64,000 nt of DNA from Schaalia odontolytica (GTDB lineage Bacteria > Actinomycetota > Actinomycetes > Actinomycetales > Actinomycetaceae). The stretch covers positions 1,550,001 through 1,614,000 of the forward strand of contig NZ_CP133472.1 of NCBI RefSeq assembly GCF_031191545.1. Reading direction: 5' to 3'. The notes below the pieces were generated by a model. The model was not told where the DNA came from. It saw only the letters and a program-made list of their open reading frames with translations, and did no database searches. Position 1 is the first letter of the stretch; every line of letters starts with the position of its first letter. A program made the translations under genes and the position numbers. Below are positions 25,339-34,713 of this stretch, piece after piece.

Positions 25339-25677
25339 TCAGAACCTCCGGTTGCTCAGGATCCATGTGTTGGGGTGTCCAGGTTCGTCGTTGCGGGTGA
25401 TGAACAAGAGGGTGGACCAGTCCAAGCCGACTTGGATCGCGCGACTGATTTTCGTTGCGTCGTCGCGGTTGAAGCTGAGTGGCAGCATCATGAACAGCTC
25501 TGCGCCTTTGACGCGAGTTGCGACCTCGTAGGGGTAATCGTCGTCCGCGATGCTGATGCCCGTGCTGTCGTCGTCAACGCGTTCGACTTTGAGGACGCGT
25601 TCAAGGCTGAGGCCGTCCTCAATCGCTTTGCGCAGGGCTTGCAGGTCGTCGTTGGGGATGTTCCAGGCCATGATCAT
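25339..25677 (-). CDS. Small hypothetical protein of the element
   Basis: 112 residues from the ATG at 25677, with AAGGAGAAGGG upstream; a second ATG two codons later is possible. Begins MAWNIPNDDLQALRKAIEDGL and contains a mixed beta segment (GAELFMMLPLSFN) and LDWSTLLFITRND. No known domain seen. It is transcribed against its neighbours. Confidence 0.65.
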   Translation of the reverse strand: MIMAWNIPNDDLQALRKAIEDGLSLERVLKVERVDDDSTGISIADDDYPYEVATRVKGAELFMMLPLSFNRDDATKISRAIQVGLDWSTLLFITRNDEPGHPNTWILSNRRF

Positions 25678-25901
25678 TCTTCCCTTCTCCTTACGTGTTG
25701 GGAGGGGGTGCGGGGATCTTCTCCGCACGTTGGAGTTGTGAGAGGCGGACGGGTATCCGCCTGCGCTCCCCGTCGTACTTGGGTCGCGTGTCGCGGCCGT
25801 GTGTGGGGCTGGGGGCGGCTGGCACTGCCCCGGTACCACCGTAAACCCGCCCGCGCGCGTCTGAGTAGAGCGTGCGCGGGTCCTCGTGGAGGGGAGCAGT
25901 G

Positions 25902-27290
25902 ATGAGCGAGTACTTCGTCGTGCGGCGTGGGGCGACCGCGTTGCGTAATGAGGTCGTTTTTGATGAGCGGATCTCGTATGCGGCGCTGGGGATCCTGGCG
26001 CGCGCGTTGGCGTCGCCGGAGGGCGCGAACTTGGGGTATCGGGCGTTCGTTGGCCGGGGGCTGGGTGAGAAGGCGGTTCGGGCGGCGATGCGGGAGTTGG
26101 AGTCGGTGGGTTACAGGTTCCGTTTCACGTTGCGCAAGTCGTCGGGGCGGGTGCGTACGCTCACGATCTTCTCCGACGAGCCGATGAGCCCGCAGCAAGC
26201 GCGAGTGGTGGCCCTCGAACAGTCGCGGGGGGATTACCTGATGGAGGGGGCGGCGTCCCCGGATCCGGAGCTTGCTGGTGAGGAGGAGCGTTTGCGCAGG
26301 TCGCACCGTGCGGCAACAGGTGCCGCACGGTCGGATGGACGCGCCTCTCACCGTGCGGCAACAGGTGCCGCACGGTCTGACCAGGGAAAACAGGGTAAAA
26401 GTCCTGGTCGCACCGTGCAGCGCTCCACCGTAGCACGGTCGAGCGCGGCACTATCCCTACGGGATACCAAGTCTTCTAAAGAAGACCTAACCCAACCCCA
26501 CCCCCACCCGCCCCAGAGGTCGACCAGTCCGACCTCGCCGGGTGAGGGGCAGGGTTCGGTTGGGTCGGGGATCGACTCTGGCGATGAGGCGGTTGCTGAG
26601 AGGGAGGCTGCGTCGCCGGTGGCGACGTCAGCGCCCCGGAAGTGCCGTAGAGGCCCTCAGAGGCACCCTGGAGGCGCGAAAGACCCTGCGGCTATGCCTG
26701 AGGGTGGTCGGGGTGCTGGAAGTGCCTCAGACGGTGATCTAGCGGTTTTGGCGGCGTGTGTGCCCGAGCAGTTTCGGGTGATGGACGCATGTGGGCTCGC
26801 GGTCGTGGTTGGTTTGCTGCGTGAACGGCTTGACGCTGGCTGGAGGCCAGCGGAGATTAAGCGTTTGCTGGATTCACCGCCGCCGGCGGAAGGTGTGAAG
26901 TTCATGTCCCGGTTTGTTGCTAAGCGTTTGGAGCGTTTGGTGGCTGTGGGGGAGTCTCCTCGGGCTCAGGTTGCGGCGGCCGAGCGTGAGCGTGAGCGCC
27001 TTGCGGCTGAGCGAGCTGCTGCCGAGGATGAGCGTGTGGCACAGACGGCTCCGTCGTTGTTGCACATGCGGATTCACGACCTGGTGACGGAGCTCGCTCC
27101 GGGTTTGTCGCGTGCTCGGTGCGCGGTCGTTGAGCTGGCGGTGCAGCAGGCTCTCGCGGATGCATGGCGTCGGGAGAACCCCGGGGGTGGGAAGTCGTCG
27201 GCGTCGGCGCTGCTGGAGGTGCTCGCGGCATCTGGTGAGGTGCTCGCGGCTCGGGTGATTGCTGAGCATGTTGATGAGGGGGTTGCCTGA
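25902..27290 (+). CDS. Winged-helix protein, possible replication initiator
   Basis: 462 residues, ATG at 25902 after GGAGGGGAG. Residues 1-95 form a wHTH (SYAALGILARALASPEGANLGYRAFVGRGLGEKAVRAAMRELESVGY) of the kind seen in actinobacterial plasmid and ICE replication or helper proteins. The middle (about 130-270) is low in complexity and includes a 15-residue exact repeat, RASHRAATGAARSD and neighbours. That repeat is encoded by two identical DNA palindromes. The C-terminal third is helical (VAKRLERLVAVGESPRAQVAAAERERERLAAERAAAE). Function as an initiator is inference from fold and the embedded iterons. Confidence 0.6.
   Translation: MSEYFVVRRGATALRNEVVFDERISYAALGILARALASPEGANLGYRAFVGRGLGEKAVRAAMRELESVGYRFRFTLRKSSGRVRTLTIFSDEPMSPQQARVVALEQSRGDYLMEGAASPDPELAGEEERLRRSHRAATGAARSDGRASHRAATGAARSDQGKQGKSPGRTVQRSTVARSSAALSLRDTKSSKEDLTQPHPHPPQRSTSPTSPGEGQGSVGSGIDSGDEAVAEREAASPVATSAPRKCRRGPQRHPGGAKDPAAMPEGGRGAGSASDGDLAVLAACVPEQFRVMDACGLAVVVGLLRERLDAGWRPAEIKRLLDSPPPAEGVKFMSRFVAKRLERLVAVGESPRAQVAAAERERERLAAERAAAEDERVAQTAPSLLHMRIHDLVTELAPGLSRARCAVVELAVQQALADAWRRENPGGGKSSASALLEVLAASGEVLAARVIAEHVDEGVA
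26305..26439. repeat. Palindromic iterons inside the wHTH gene, candidate origin
   Basis: Two identical 29-bp palindromes at 26305-26333 and 26350-26378 (arms ACCGTGCGGCA and TGCCGCACGGT, 5-base spacer), 45 bases apart. A third looser pair has arms at 26412-26418 and 26433-26439. Another inverted repeat, GTCTTCT/AGAAGAC, lies near 26470. The cluster resembles an iteron origin placed within its initiator gene. Confidence 0.6.
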
Positions 27291-27291
27291 G

Positions 27292-28368
27292 ATGGTGGAC
27301 GTTCTTCTGTCTTGGCCTGCTTGGGCGCGAGCTCAGAGAGGCTTGGGGGCTTCGGCCCGTGCGTGTTTGCGTGAGCTAGCTTCCTTGGCGGATGATCGGG
27401 GGGCCGCGATTGTGGAGATCGACTGGCTGGCTGACGCAACAGACCGTTGTCAGCGGACCGTTTGGCGGGGGCTGGCTGAGTTGGAGGATCGTGCTCTGAT
27501 CGTGCGTGAGGAGCGCAGAGAGGCGGGGCATCGCGCGCCGTCACGATTCCAGCTGGTCCGTGACCCCGCAGTTGCTGTGGAGCGAACCCGCGAGCGGATT
27601 CAGAGCCTGGGCGTCGTCGTCGACGTCTTCACCGGGGGCGCGGTTGGCTCGGATGACAATGAGGGGTTGCGCGCAGTCCTCGTTGAGGCCTGTCAGGCGG
27701 GCTGGGTTGGGCAAGGTGCGAGCCGTTTGGCTGTCACGTTACTGGAGCATGGTCCCAAGCAGTTCGGGCGTCTCGCGGTTCGCCAGGCACGTTTTGAGGG
27801 AGAAACGGTATCGAACGCTTTGGCTGATGTCTTGACGTTGGCGTGGCTGGAAGCGCGGGCGTCCGCCGCGTCGATGATCCGCGCCCGGCGCCCGTGGGCA
27901 GTGTGGTCGCGGGCCGTGGAGTGCGCGGTTGCGGAGGAGTCGCTGGCAAGCCTGGAGGACCGGGGCGCAGTGACCACTACGGGCGTTGTCCCTGAAGGGG
28001 GTTCGCCCCTCGCTGGCGGGGCGGGGGAGCTGTATGTGGGAATTGATGAGCTGACAGGACCGTTTGTGCGGGTGGTTGATGCGTTGCGTGACGCGGGTGT
28101 GCCGTCGACTCTCGCGTGGGCGGGCAGTGTCCGTGTCGCACAGATCGCGGCTCATGTCTCGGTCGCGAATTCTCACACGATGGCCGCGCGCGACGCTACG
28201 CTCGCCTCTCTTGGGGTGAGTCCTGCTGCTGCCCGCGCGTGGATGACGCTCCTGGTTGGGTCGCGGCGTGGAACGGTCGCGAACGCTCTCCACGCCGATC
28301 AGAAATCGCTGAGTGAACAGGCCTCGGTCGTGGCAGAGGCATGGCGCAACACCGCGCTTATCGCATAG
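27292..28368 (+). CDS. Winged-helix protein of the element
   Basis: 358 residues, starting 2 bases after the preceding stop, with GAGGGGG upstream. Residues about 15-85 form a wHTH: SARACLRELASLADDRGAAIVEIDWLADATDRCQRTVWRGLAELEDRALIVREERR. The rest is helical with no recognised domain. A second wHTH gene directly after the first suggests a paired replication or stability function. I see no nuclease or helicase motif. Confidence 0.6.
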   Translation: MVDVLLSWPAWARAQRGLGASARACLRELASLADDRGAAIVEIDWLADATDRCQRTVWRGLAELEDRALIVREERREAGHRAPSRFQLVRDPAVAVERTRERIQSLGVVVDVFTGGAVGSDDNEGLRAVLVEACQAGWVGQGASRLAVTLLEHGPKQFGRLAVRQARFEGETVSNALADVLTLAWLEARASAASMIRARRPWAVWSRAVECAVAEESLASLEDRGAVTTTGVVPEGGSPLAGGAGELYVGIDELTGPFVRVVDALRDAGVPSTLAWAGSVRVAQIAAHVSVANSHTMAARDATLASLGVSPAAARAWMTLLVGSRRGTVANALHADQKSLSEQASVVAEAWRNTALIA

Positions 28369-28440
28369 ATCACATTGGGAGGGTTGGGCTGACTGACGGG
28401 AATGTCAGGTTGCTCCGTTTTCCTTGGATTATCTAGGCTT

Positions 28441-28758
28441 TTATGGTTTGTCGGGAAATGTGTAGCCGTCGATGTTGCGAATGTCTTTGATGATGTCGTC
28501 GATGAGTTCTTGGTCGTCGATGGTGGTGTCGTCTTCGACCCATTCGCTCTTGACGGTGATTTCGAGGCGCTGGAAGACGCGCATGCGGGACATGTCGATT
28601 CCGTGGCGCATCGCTTTGTCGACGGCTTGCGCGATCGCGTAGTCGCGATCATCTGAAGGCCAGCCGGCGGTGTTGAGTTGGCCGCCGGCGCCGGGAGGGC
28701 GGCCGTCGAAGGTGACGGCCCAGTACTGGAGGCGTTCAGGCTGGGAGTCGTGGTTCAT
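28441..28758 (-). CDS. Small hypothetical protein of the element
   Basis: 105 residues from the ATG at 28758. Contains YWAVTFDGRPPGAGGQLNTAGWPSDDRDYAIAQAVDKAMRHGI and an acidic C-terminus. No known family. It is divergent from the transfer operon that begins at 28880 and could be a local regulator, though no DNA-binding motif is evident. Confidence 0.6.
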   Translation of the reverse strand: MNHDSQPERLQYWAVTFDGRPPGAGGQLNTAGWPSDDRDYAIAQAVDKAMRHGIDMSRMRVFQRLEITVKSEWVEDDTTIDDQELIDDIIKDIRNIDGYTFPDKP

Positions 28759-28879
28759 GAGGGGAGCTCCTGGAGGTGTCAAACGGTCTTCAACAATGAT
28801 GCCATCTTGGCGAGGTTACTGGGGTGGAGGGGGTGTGCGTGTACGTGCTGACGGATAGGGCGTAGAGAAAGGAGCGCAC

Positions 28880-29497
28880 ATGCCGACTCTGTTTCGGGGA
28901 CAATCCCCTGCGCCCACGGAGAATCACTGGCTTGCTCCTAGTGGTCCGTCGGTGCCGATTCCGCCGCCTCCTGCTGTGGCCGCAGCACGCACGTGGGCTC
29001 CGGGCGTTGATGGACTCACGGTTCGGCGTCGTATCCGGCGATCGACCGTCGACGGCGCGCCTCTCCTGTGGACCGTGGGCGCACACGGCGGTGCCGGAAC
29101 CTCGACGTGGGCACACATCCTCGGTGTCGGTGATGCTGGCGCATCCTGGCCGCAGCACGTCAACCCAACGCGCGCGTTGAGCGTCGTGGTCTGCTGTCGA
29201 TCAACAGTGGCAGGTCTGCGAGCCGCGCAGGATGTGGCTATCGAGTGGGCGGCCGGAGCGCTGCCGGGGCAGCTCGTTGGCCTCGTCGTGGGTGCTGATG
29301 CCCCTGGACGTCTCCCTCGTGAGCTCCGCGATCAGCTGCAGATCACGTCGGGAGCATTCCCCCACTGCATTTTCGTTCCGTGGCAGGCGCAGTGGCGCTT
29401 CGCCCGGGACACGGAAAACGACGTGAATACCAATCTTTCACGCCGTATCAACAAAATCGCCGCCACCGTGGCGGCGTGGACCGAAAGGACAGCCTGA
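28880..29497 (+). CDS. DUF6668-like protein, first gene of transfer operon
   Basis: 205 residues, AAAGGAG 5 bases before the ATG. The core WTVGAHGGAGTSTWAHILG resembles a ParA/MinD-type P-loop, but the lysine of GK[ST] is replaced (GAGTST). It continues with VVVCCRSTVAGLRAAQDVAIEWA and LVGLVVGADAPGRLPREL, again like a degraded ParA fold. This protein type recurs at the head of actinobacterial conjugation operons. The last base of its stop is the first base of the next ATG. Confidence 0.7.
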   Translation: MPTLFRGQSPAPTENHWLAPSGPSVPIPPPPAVAAARTWAPGVDGLTVRRRIRRSTVDGAPLLWTVGAHGGAGTSTWAHILGVGDAGASWPQHVNPTRALSVVVCCRSTVAGLRAAQDVAIEWAAGALPGQLVGLVVGADAPGRLPRELRDQLQITSGAFPHCIFVPWQAQWRFARDTENDVNTNLSRRINKIAATVAAWTERTA

Positions 29498-29784
29498 TGG
29501 TTGCATCGCGCATTTCTGCACTACTTGGGACCGATGTGGTTCCGAACCCGTCACCGAAGGCGATTGAAGGCCTGATGGACAAGATCAATGATCTTTTGGG
29601 CAATGCCATGTGGATTGGCATTATCTGCGGTGTGCTCGGCTTGATTATCGCAGGCGGGATGATTGCCCTTCACAACCGGCAAGGGCCTGGAGCTGGTGGC
29701 GAAGTCGCCGAGAAGGTCGGGTGGGTTATTGCTGGTGTCCTCATCGTCGTGTCGGCACCGATTATCATCAGGCAGTTTGTCTAA
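29497..29784 (+). CDS. Small two-helix membrane protein, pilin-like
   Basis: 95 residues beginning at an ATG that overlaps the previous stop (TGATG). Two membrane helices, WIGIICGVLGLIIAGGMIALH and VGWVIAGVLIVVSAPIIIRQFV, are joined by a short polar loop. Size, topology and position ahead of the TcpC-like and VirB6-like genes match VirB2/TrbC-type pilin subunits, but no diagnostic motif is visible. Confidence 0.65.
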   Translation: MVASRISALLGTDVVPNPSPKAIEGLMDKINDLLGNAMWIGIICGVLGLIIAGGMIALHNRQGPGAGGEVAEKVGWVIAGVLIVVSAPIIIRQFV

Positions 29785-29796
29785 AGGAGCGAGGTC

Positions 29797-30621
29797 ATGA
29801 GCGATAGCGGTGAGGTAAGAGAACGGAGTCCATTCGCATCCCCATGGGTGATTGCCTCCGGTCTGATTGTCATTGTCGTTGTGGCGATGGGGATTGGGCT
29901 GGGAGTGGGGCTGGCGATGCGCGGCTCTACAGCGACGCAGCCGTCCGGTCAGTCAGGCCTGCCGACCGGAACTCCGACGGTGCTCACGCCATCGCCGAGC
30001 GCATCGCCGTCGCTCATGCCCTCCCCGACCCCCACGGAGGGGGTACTCGGAATGGACTATGTATCTCAGCCATGCTACGTCGACGAGGTCAACATGTTGC
30101 CGTTGGGACAAACTCCTCGAGCAACGCGCGTGAGCACTGTCCAGGGTGGCCGGTCGGTTGAGGTTGCATCCAAGGCGGGCCCCTTTGCCGCGATGGATCG
30201 ATCGAATCTTTCGTATTGCTACTCCCATACGGTGGAGGGTGCGATTACCTCTGGGGCGAACTTCCTCCTGCATTCAACATGGGATGTTGACCATCGCGAT
30301 TCGATCGCGATGGATCTTGCGGATAACTCTGATGGGACACTCGCGGGTAAGGTTTTTGACTCGAGTCGCTCTCACTCTGGGGTCTACTCCATGCGGCAGG
30401 CACATATCACGGGCTACTACTACGAAATCCGTGATGAGAACAATGTGCTTGTCGTCTATACCTTCACCCTCGGAGACGATCCAAAGACGCTCACCATTCC
30501 AGTGCGCATGACATGGGTGACAGACTGGAAAGTCGTCTACCCAGAAACCCCTGACGCCTGGGGGATCGGCGAGCTCACGGGTGAAGCAAAAACTCGAATC
30601 ACTCCGTGGAGTGTGAACTAA
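29797..30621 (+). CDS. Bitopic membrane protein, possible TcpC/VirB8-like component
   Basis: 274 residues. One N-terminal helix (PWVIASGLIVIVVVAMGIGLGVGLAM, about 15-40), then a Pro/Ser/Thr-rich linker (about 45-80). The extracytoplasmic domain has two close cysteines (PCYVDEVN and LSYCYSH). AAAGGAG precedes the start. The topology matches the single-helix VirB8/TcpC scaffold of Gram-positive conjugation channels; sequence evidence for that family is weak. Confidence 0.6.
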   Translation: MSDSGEVRERSPFASPWVIASGLIVIVVVAMGIGLGVGLAMRGSTATQPSGQSGLPTGTPTVLTPSPSASPSLMPSPTPTEGVLGMDYVSQPCYVDEVNMLPLGQTPRATRVSTVQGGRSVEVASKAGPFAAMDRSNLSYCYSHTVEGAITSGANFLLHSTWDVDHRDSIAMDLADNSDGTLAGKVFDSSRSHSGVYSMRQAHITGYYYEIRDENNVLVVYTFTLGDDPKTLTIPVRMTWVTDWKVVYPETPDAWGIGELTGEAKTRITPWSVN

Positions 30622-30622
30622 C

Positions 30623-31801
30623 GTGGGACTCGATTCCTTTGTCAGCGAAGTAACCAAGTCACTGGGGGAGATCATCCTCAACTTGGGAACGTGGTGGGTG
30701 AAGGCACCTGTTCCCTCGCTCTTCGTTACGACGTCACCAGCCTACCGGCTGCAGGACTACCTGCGCTTTCTCCTGGCCGCCGTGATGATTGCATCGCTGA
30801 TAGTCGCGGGCATCCGAGTCGTCATTGACGGTCGTGGTGAATCACTGCGCCACGTCGCGCAATCCCTTGTCACAGTCGTCGTCATTTCGGGAGCTGGGCT
30901 CACGTTGGCATCCGCTCTCATTAGTATCTTTGACGAGACGGCGGTGTGGCTCTTGGATACGGTCACGGAAGAAAGCGCCGAAACCTTTGGAAAACGAATC
31001 ATTCCGGCCTTGTGGGAGAGTACCCGTATTCCGGGTGGCACAGTCTCAGTTCTCCTGCTCGCACTGGCGGGGATCCTCGCCAACGTTATCCAGATGGCGA
31101 TGATCTGGATTCGATCCATTCTACTTATGGTGATTATGGGGCTGGCGCCCATCATTGCTTCGACGATTGGAACATCCTGGGGTCGCGCCTGGGCAGGAAA
31201 GATCCTGGGCTTCTTCTCAGGACTTGTCCTCTACAAGTTGGCCGTATCGGTCATTTACGCGACAACAATCCTCTTCCTGACATCGGAGAATGGCCTGGAA
31301 GGATTTGTGTCGTTTCTCGTCGGCGTCATGCTCATGGTGTTTGCGGCCGTGTGTCCGTTTGCGCTTGTGGGGCTGCTTATGCCCACGGGAGCGATGATCG
31401 CATCCTCGATGGGAGGCGGGGGTGGCGCTGTGGCCGCGGGGGCAGCATCGATCGCCTCGGGCGCGGTCGATGTGGTGCACAGGGGGAGTGTCGCTGCAGA
31501 CTCCGCACCGTCGTCACCATCCGGTGGTGGCGGGACGGGATCTGGGGCGCCGTCAGGAGCAACAACCGCCCCCGACGCGGGAGCAGTGGGCTCGAGCGGT
31601 GCCGTCGGCGCAGGTAACAGCGCTGCCGGCGGAGCGGCTAGCGGGGCGGCCGAAGGTGGGGCCGCTGCCGGTAGCGCAGCTGCTGGGGCTGCTACAGGCG
31701 GGGCGACCCTCGTCGCGCAGGCCGTCGCAGAGGGCGCTTCACAAGCGCAACAAGGCATCAGCGACTTGGTTGAGACCAGTGCGGAAGGAGCACTCGCATG
31801 A
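30623..31801 (+). CDS. TrbL/VirB6-like polytopic channel protein
   Basis: 392 residues from the GTG at 30623, one base after the previous stop. About six membrane helices between residues 45 and 260, for example LRFLLAAVMIASLIVAGIRVV and SILLMVIMGLAPIIASTIG. The tail (about 265-392) is Gly/Ala/Ser-rich and low in complexity, as in TrbL/VirB6 proteins of Gram-positive elements. It should form part of the inner-membrane channel. The stop overlaps the next start by 4 bases. Confidence 0.8.
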   Translation: MGLDSFVSEVTKSLGEIILNLGTWWVKAPVPSLFVTTSPAYRLQDYLRFLLAAVMIASLIVAGIRVVIDGRGESLRHVAQSLVTVVVISGAGLTLASALISIFDETAVWLLDTVTEESAETFGKRIIPALWESTRIPGGTVSVLLLALAGILANVIQMAMIWIRSILLMVIMGLAPIIASTIGTSWGRAWAGKILGFFSGLVLYKLAVSVIYATTILFLTSENGLEGFVSFLVGVMLMVFAAVCPFALVGLLMPTGAMIASSMGGGGGAVAAGAASIASGAVDVVHRGSVAADSAPSSPSGGGGTGSGAPSGATTAPDAGAVGSSGAVGAGNSAAGGAASGAAEGGAAAGSAAAGAATGGATLVAQAVAEGASQAQQGISDLVETSAEGALA

Positions 31802-33282
31802 GCACGATCGGTGCAACAGAAACAAAGATACGCACGTACGGGAACTGGCGTCACCCCAGGTTGGCGGGCCTGGGAAAGCTGAGCTTCGCCCAGACGATGG
31901 CGCTGCTGGCACTGCTCATTGTGTCGATCCTCGTGTATGGATCGTTTGGTCTCGCGCGTGCAGCGGTCCTGCTGGTGTCGGGGCTGTCGGTACTCGGGGC
32001 AATGGAAATCAGGGATGCTCACGGCGTGAGCATCTGGAACCGAGGGGTGGAGCGTGCGTCGTTTGCTCGGCGTCGTCGAGCTCGACGCACCGTGTACAGG
32101 TCCGGCCCGATTGGCACCATCCCGGGTGGGCGGGCGCGCCTTCCCGGCCTGCTCTCAGGGTCTCGAATCAGCGAACATGTTGATTCGTACGATCGCCCGT
32201 TTGCCCTCATCCACCACGGCAACACTCACGTGAGCGTCATCATGGGGGTCGCGCCTGCAGGTATCGCGCTCGTTGATCAGGAGCGTATCGACCAACAGGT
32301 CGCACACTGGGGTGCCTGGCTTGCCGACCTGGGAAGTGAAATCGGCATCGTTCAGGCCAGTGTCTGCGTGGAGACGGTGCCCGATACGGGTGGCTCCCTC
32401 GAGCGCCAGGTGAACGCTCGCCTCGACGCAAATGCTCCGGCGATCGCTCTGAGCGTGGTGCGCGACGCTGTTTCACAGTATCGCGCGGGTGCAGCGCAAC
32501 TGCGCTGCACAGTGACCCTCACCTTCGATACGAAGCGCATGAGCGTGAAGAAGCGCTCGACCGACCAGGTGGCCCGTGAGATCGGGACGCGCCTGCCCTA
32601 CTTGACGCACTCGCTGGAAGCGGCCGGGACGGGGCCTGCCCACCTCCTCACAGCCGCAGACGTCACGCGTCTGGTACGTGTGGCATACGACCCGGCATCC
32701 GAACCGCTCTTCGAAGAAGCAACGGCCGCTGGCCAGGAGATGGACATGGACTGGGAGGACGCTGGCCCCATTGGAGCCCACGCTTTCTTCGATTCGTTCC
32801 GTCATGATTCGGGCCTGTCGCGCACGTGGGTACTGACTAAGGCGCCGACAGGAGTCGTGCAGTCGGGTGTCCTATCGAAACTGGTGTCAATCTCGCGGGA
32901 CGTTGAGCGCAAGCGCGTCACCCTTCTGCTGCGGCCCATCGACGCCGCCATGACGGGTGACATCGTCGAACGCGATATGACGACAGCGGCCGCGGCGGCC
33001 GGCATGTCGAAGAAAGTCACGGCGCGCGCCGCGCGCGAGGTGGCAATCGCCAGGAAAAACGCGCAAGAAGAGGCCTCCGGCGCGGGCCTCGTGGACTTCA
33101 CAGTCCTGGTTACTGCAACAGTGACGGGGGATGACCTCGACGACACAGCTGCGGCCGTCGCGTCGCTGGCGTCCGCATCGAAGTTGCGCATGCGGCCCGC
33201 CTACGGGGCGCAGGACTCAGCGTTCGCCCTCAGTCTACCGCTGGGTGTCGTTCCGTCGTGGCAAAAGGTGTGGTCGATATGA
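31798..33282 (+). CDS. SCO6880-family conjugation protein
   Basis: 494 residues, ATG overlapping the previous stop. Two N-terminal membrane helices (about 33-75: MALLALLIVSILVYGSFGLARAAVLLVSGLSVLGA) precede a large soluble domain. That domain has LPGLLSGSRISEHVDSYDRPFALIHHGNTHVSVIMGV and, later, VTLLLRPIDAAMTGDIVERD. This matches the SCO6880 family, which sits directly before VirB4 in many actinobacterial elements and is thought to combine PrgI-like membrane and N-terminal VirB4-like parts. Confidence 0.85.
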   Translation: MSTIGATETKIRTYGNWRHPRLAGLGKLSFAQTMALLALLIVSILVYGSFGLARAAVLLVSGLSVLGAMEIRDAHGVSIWNRGVERASFARRRRARRTVYRSGPIGTIPGGRARLPGLLSGSRISEHVDSYDRPFALIHHGNTHVSVIMGVAPAGIALVDQERIDQQVAHWGAWLADLGSEIGIVQASVCVETVPDTGGSLERQVNARLDANAPAIALSVVRDAVSQYRAGAAQLRCTVTLTFDTKRMSVKKRSTDQVAREIGTRLPYLTHSLEAAGTGPAHLLTAADVTRLVRVAYDPASEPLFEEATAAGQEMDMDWEDAGPIGAHAFFDSFRHDSGLSRTWVLTKAPTGVVQSGVLSKLVSISRDVERKRVTLLLRPIDAAMTGDIVERDMTTAAAAAGMSKKVTARAAREVAIARKNAQEEASGAGLVDFTVLVTATVTGDDLDDTAAAVASLASASKLRMRPAYGAQDSAFALSLPLGVVPSWQKVWSI

Positions 33283-34709
33283 GCACGAACATAACAATCG
33301 CAGATCTCAATCGACCTGGTGCTGGCGGTGTCACGCCACTTCCCCGCATTCACGACTATCGCGGCACGAGCGTCCAGGTGTGCGGCCTGTACCCATTTGT
33401 CGCGGGTGGGACCCCGCCACCTGTTGGTGTACCACTTGGGCGGGCGACGGACGGGACGGGCGCGGTGTGCGCCGACCCTATCAGCTGGTTTCAGAAAGGA
33501 CTGATCTCCGCCCCATCTGCCATGGTCCTGGGACTAAACGGCTTGGGAAAATCCTCGCTGATTCGGAGAATGGTCCTGGGGGCCGAAGCATTCGGCATCC
33601 ACTCCATGGTTGTCGGAGACGTCAAAGGTGAATACGCCGACGTCATCGACGCACTGGGTGGGCAAATCATCGCGATTGGACACGGGAAGACAGGCCTGAA
33701 CCCATTGGACGGTGGTAATGCCGACGAAGCAGCGGAGATGTTGCGGGCAGCTGGGTACGTCCGCGAGGCCCAGGAAGTGACGGAAGCGGCTCACGAGCGC
33801 AAGAAACAGCTGGTGTGTTCGCTGATCCAGATTATTCGGCGGCAGGCACCCACTGATCGTGAGGAGACGATTGTTGATGCCGCTATCCGTGTCCTCGAGG
33901 AGACATATCTGGGTACGCCGACTCTCGCCGATGTTCTGCGGGTCGTCCAAGAGGGTCCTGAGCCGCTCCATGCGGCCGCCCTCGACAAAGGAAAACCTGG
34001 GGAATATGAGCGGTTGACCAATGACCTCGAGGCCTCACTCCAGGCGCTGCTCATGGGCCGCTTCGGCTCGCTGTTCGCAGCGAAGAAAACCGTATCCATG
34101 CGCATGGATGCTTCCGTTGTTTTCGATGTCTCCTCGCTCATGTACGCCGACGAGGACCTGCAAGCAGCGGTCCTACTGTCATGCTGGTCATACGGTTTTG
34201 CCACTGTCGAGGTCACCCAGGTTCTCGCCGACACGGGGCTGATCGCGCGTCAGCGCTATCAGCTCATCATGGATGAACTCTGGCGTATCCTTCGGTCCTC
34301 TCCCGGCATGGTCGAGCGCGTCGATGCGCTCACCCGCCTCAACAGGACTGTGGGAGTGGGCCAAATCATGATCACCCACTCCGTTGCCGATTTCCAGGCC
34401 TTACCGTCGGTCTCTGATCGACAGAAAGCCCAAGGGTTTATCGAGCGATCAAAGATGCTTTTCATTGGTGGTGTTCCCCCCAAAGAGGTACGCGAGCTCC
34501 GGTCGGTCATGGCGTTCTCACGCCGTGAGGAAGCCCTCGTGTCATCGTGGAACGCCCCTGGGGAGTATGACCCGATTACGGGGGGTAGTGCGGCCCCCAT
34601 CGGCCGTGGGAAGTTCCTTCTTAAAACGTCGGACGCACCGGCGTACCCGTTCCAGGTCGACTTCACGCCGGTGGAATACGAGCTGTCGAACACGAACAAG
34701 AGGTGGTGA
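33279..34709 (+). CDS. VirB4-type conjugation ATPase
   Basis: 476 residues from the ATG overlapping the preceding stop (ATGA). Walker A GLNGLGKSS at 85-93, then VVGDVKGEYADVIDALGGQIIAIGHGKTGLNPLDGG, a VirB4 hallmark. Walker B lies in RYQLIMDELWRIL, followed by TRLNRTVGVGQIMITHSVADFQAL. It powers pilin handling and DNA export. It is shorter than Gram-negative VirB4 because the N-terminal part is probably supplied by the SCO6880 protein. Confidence 0.92.
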   Translation: MSTNITIADLNRPGAGGVTPLPRIHDYRGTSVQVCGLYPFVAGGTPPPVGVPLGRATDGTGAVCADPISWFQKGLISAPSAMVLGLNGLGKSSLIRRMVLGAEAFGIHSMVVGDVKGEYADVIDALGGQIIAIGHGKTGLNPLDGGNADEAAEMLRAAGYVREAQEVTEAAHERKKQLVCSLIQIIRRQAPTDREETIVDAAIRVLEETYLGTPTLADVLRVVQEGPEPLHAAALDKGKPGEYERLTNDLEASLQALLMGRFGSLFAAKKTVSMRMDASVVFDVSSLMYADEDLQAAVLLSCWSYGFATVEVTQVLADTGLIARQRYQLIMDELWRILRSSPGMVERVDALTRLNRTVGVGQIMITHSVADFQALPSVSDRQKAQGFIERSKMLFIGGVPPKEVRELRSVMAFSRREEALVSSWNAPGEYDPITGGSAAPIGRGKFLLKTSDAPAYPFQVDFTPVEYELSNTNKRW

Positions 34710-34713
34710 CACC

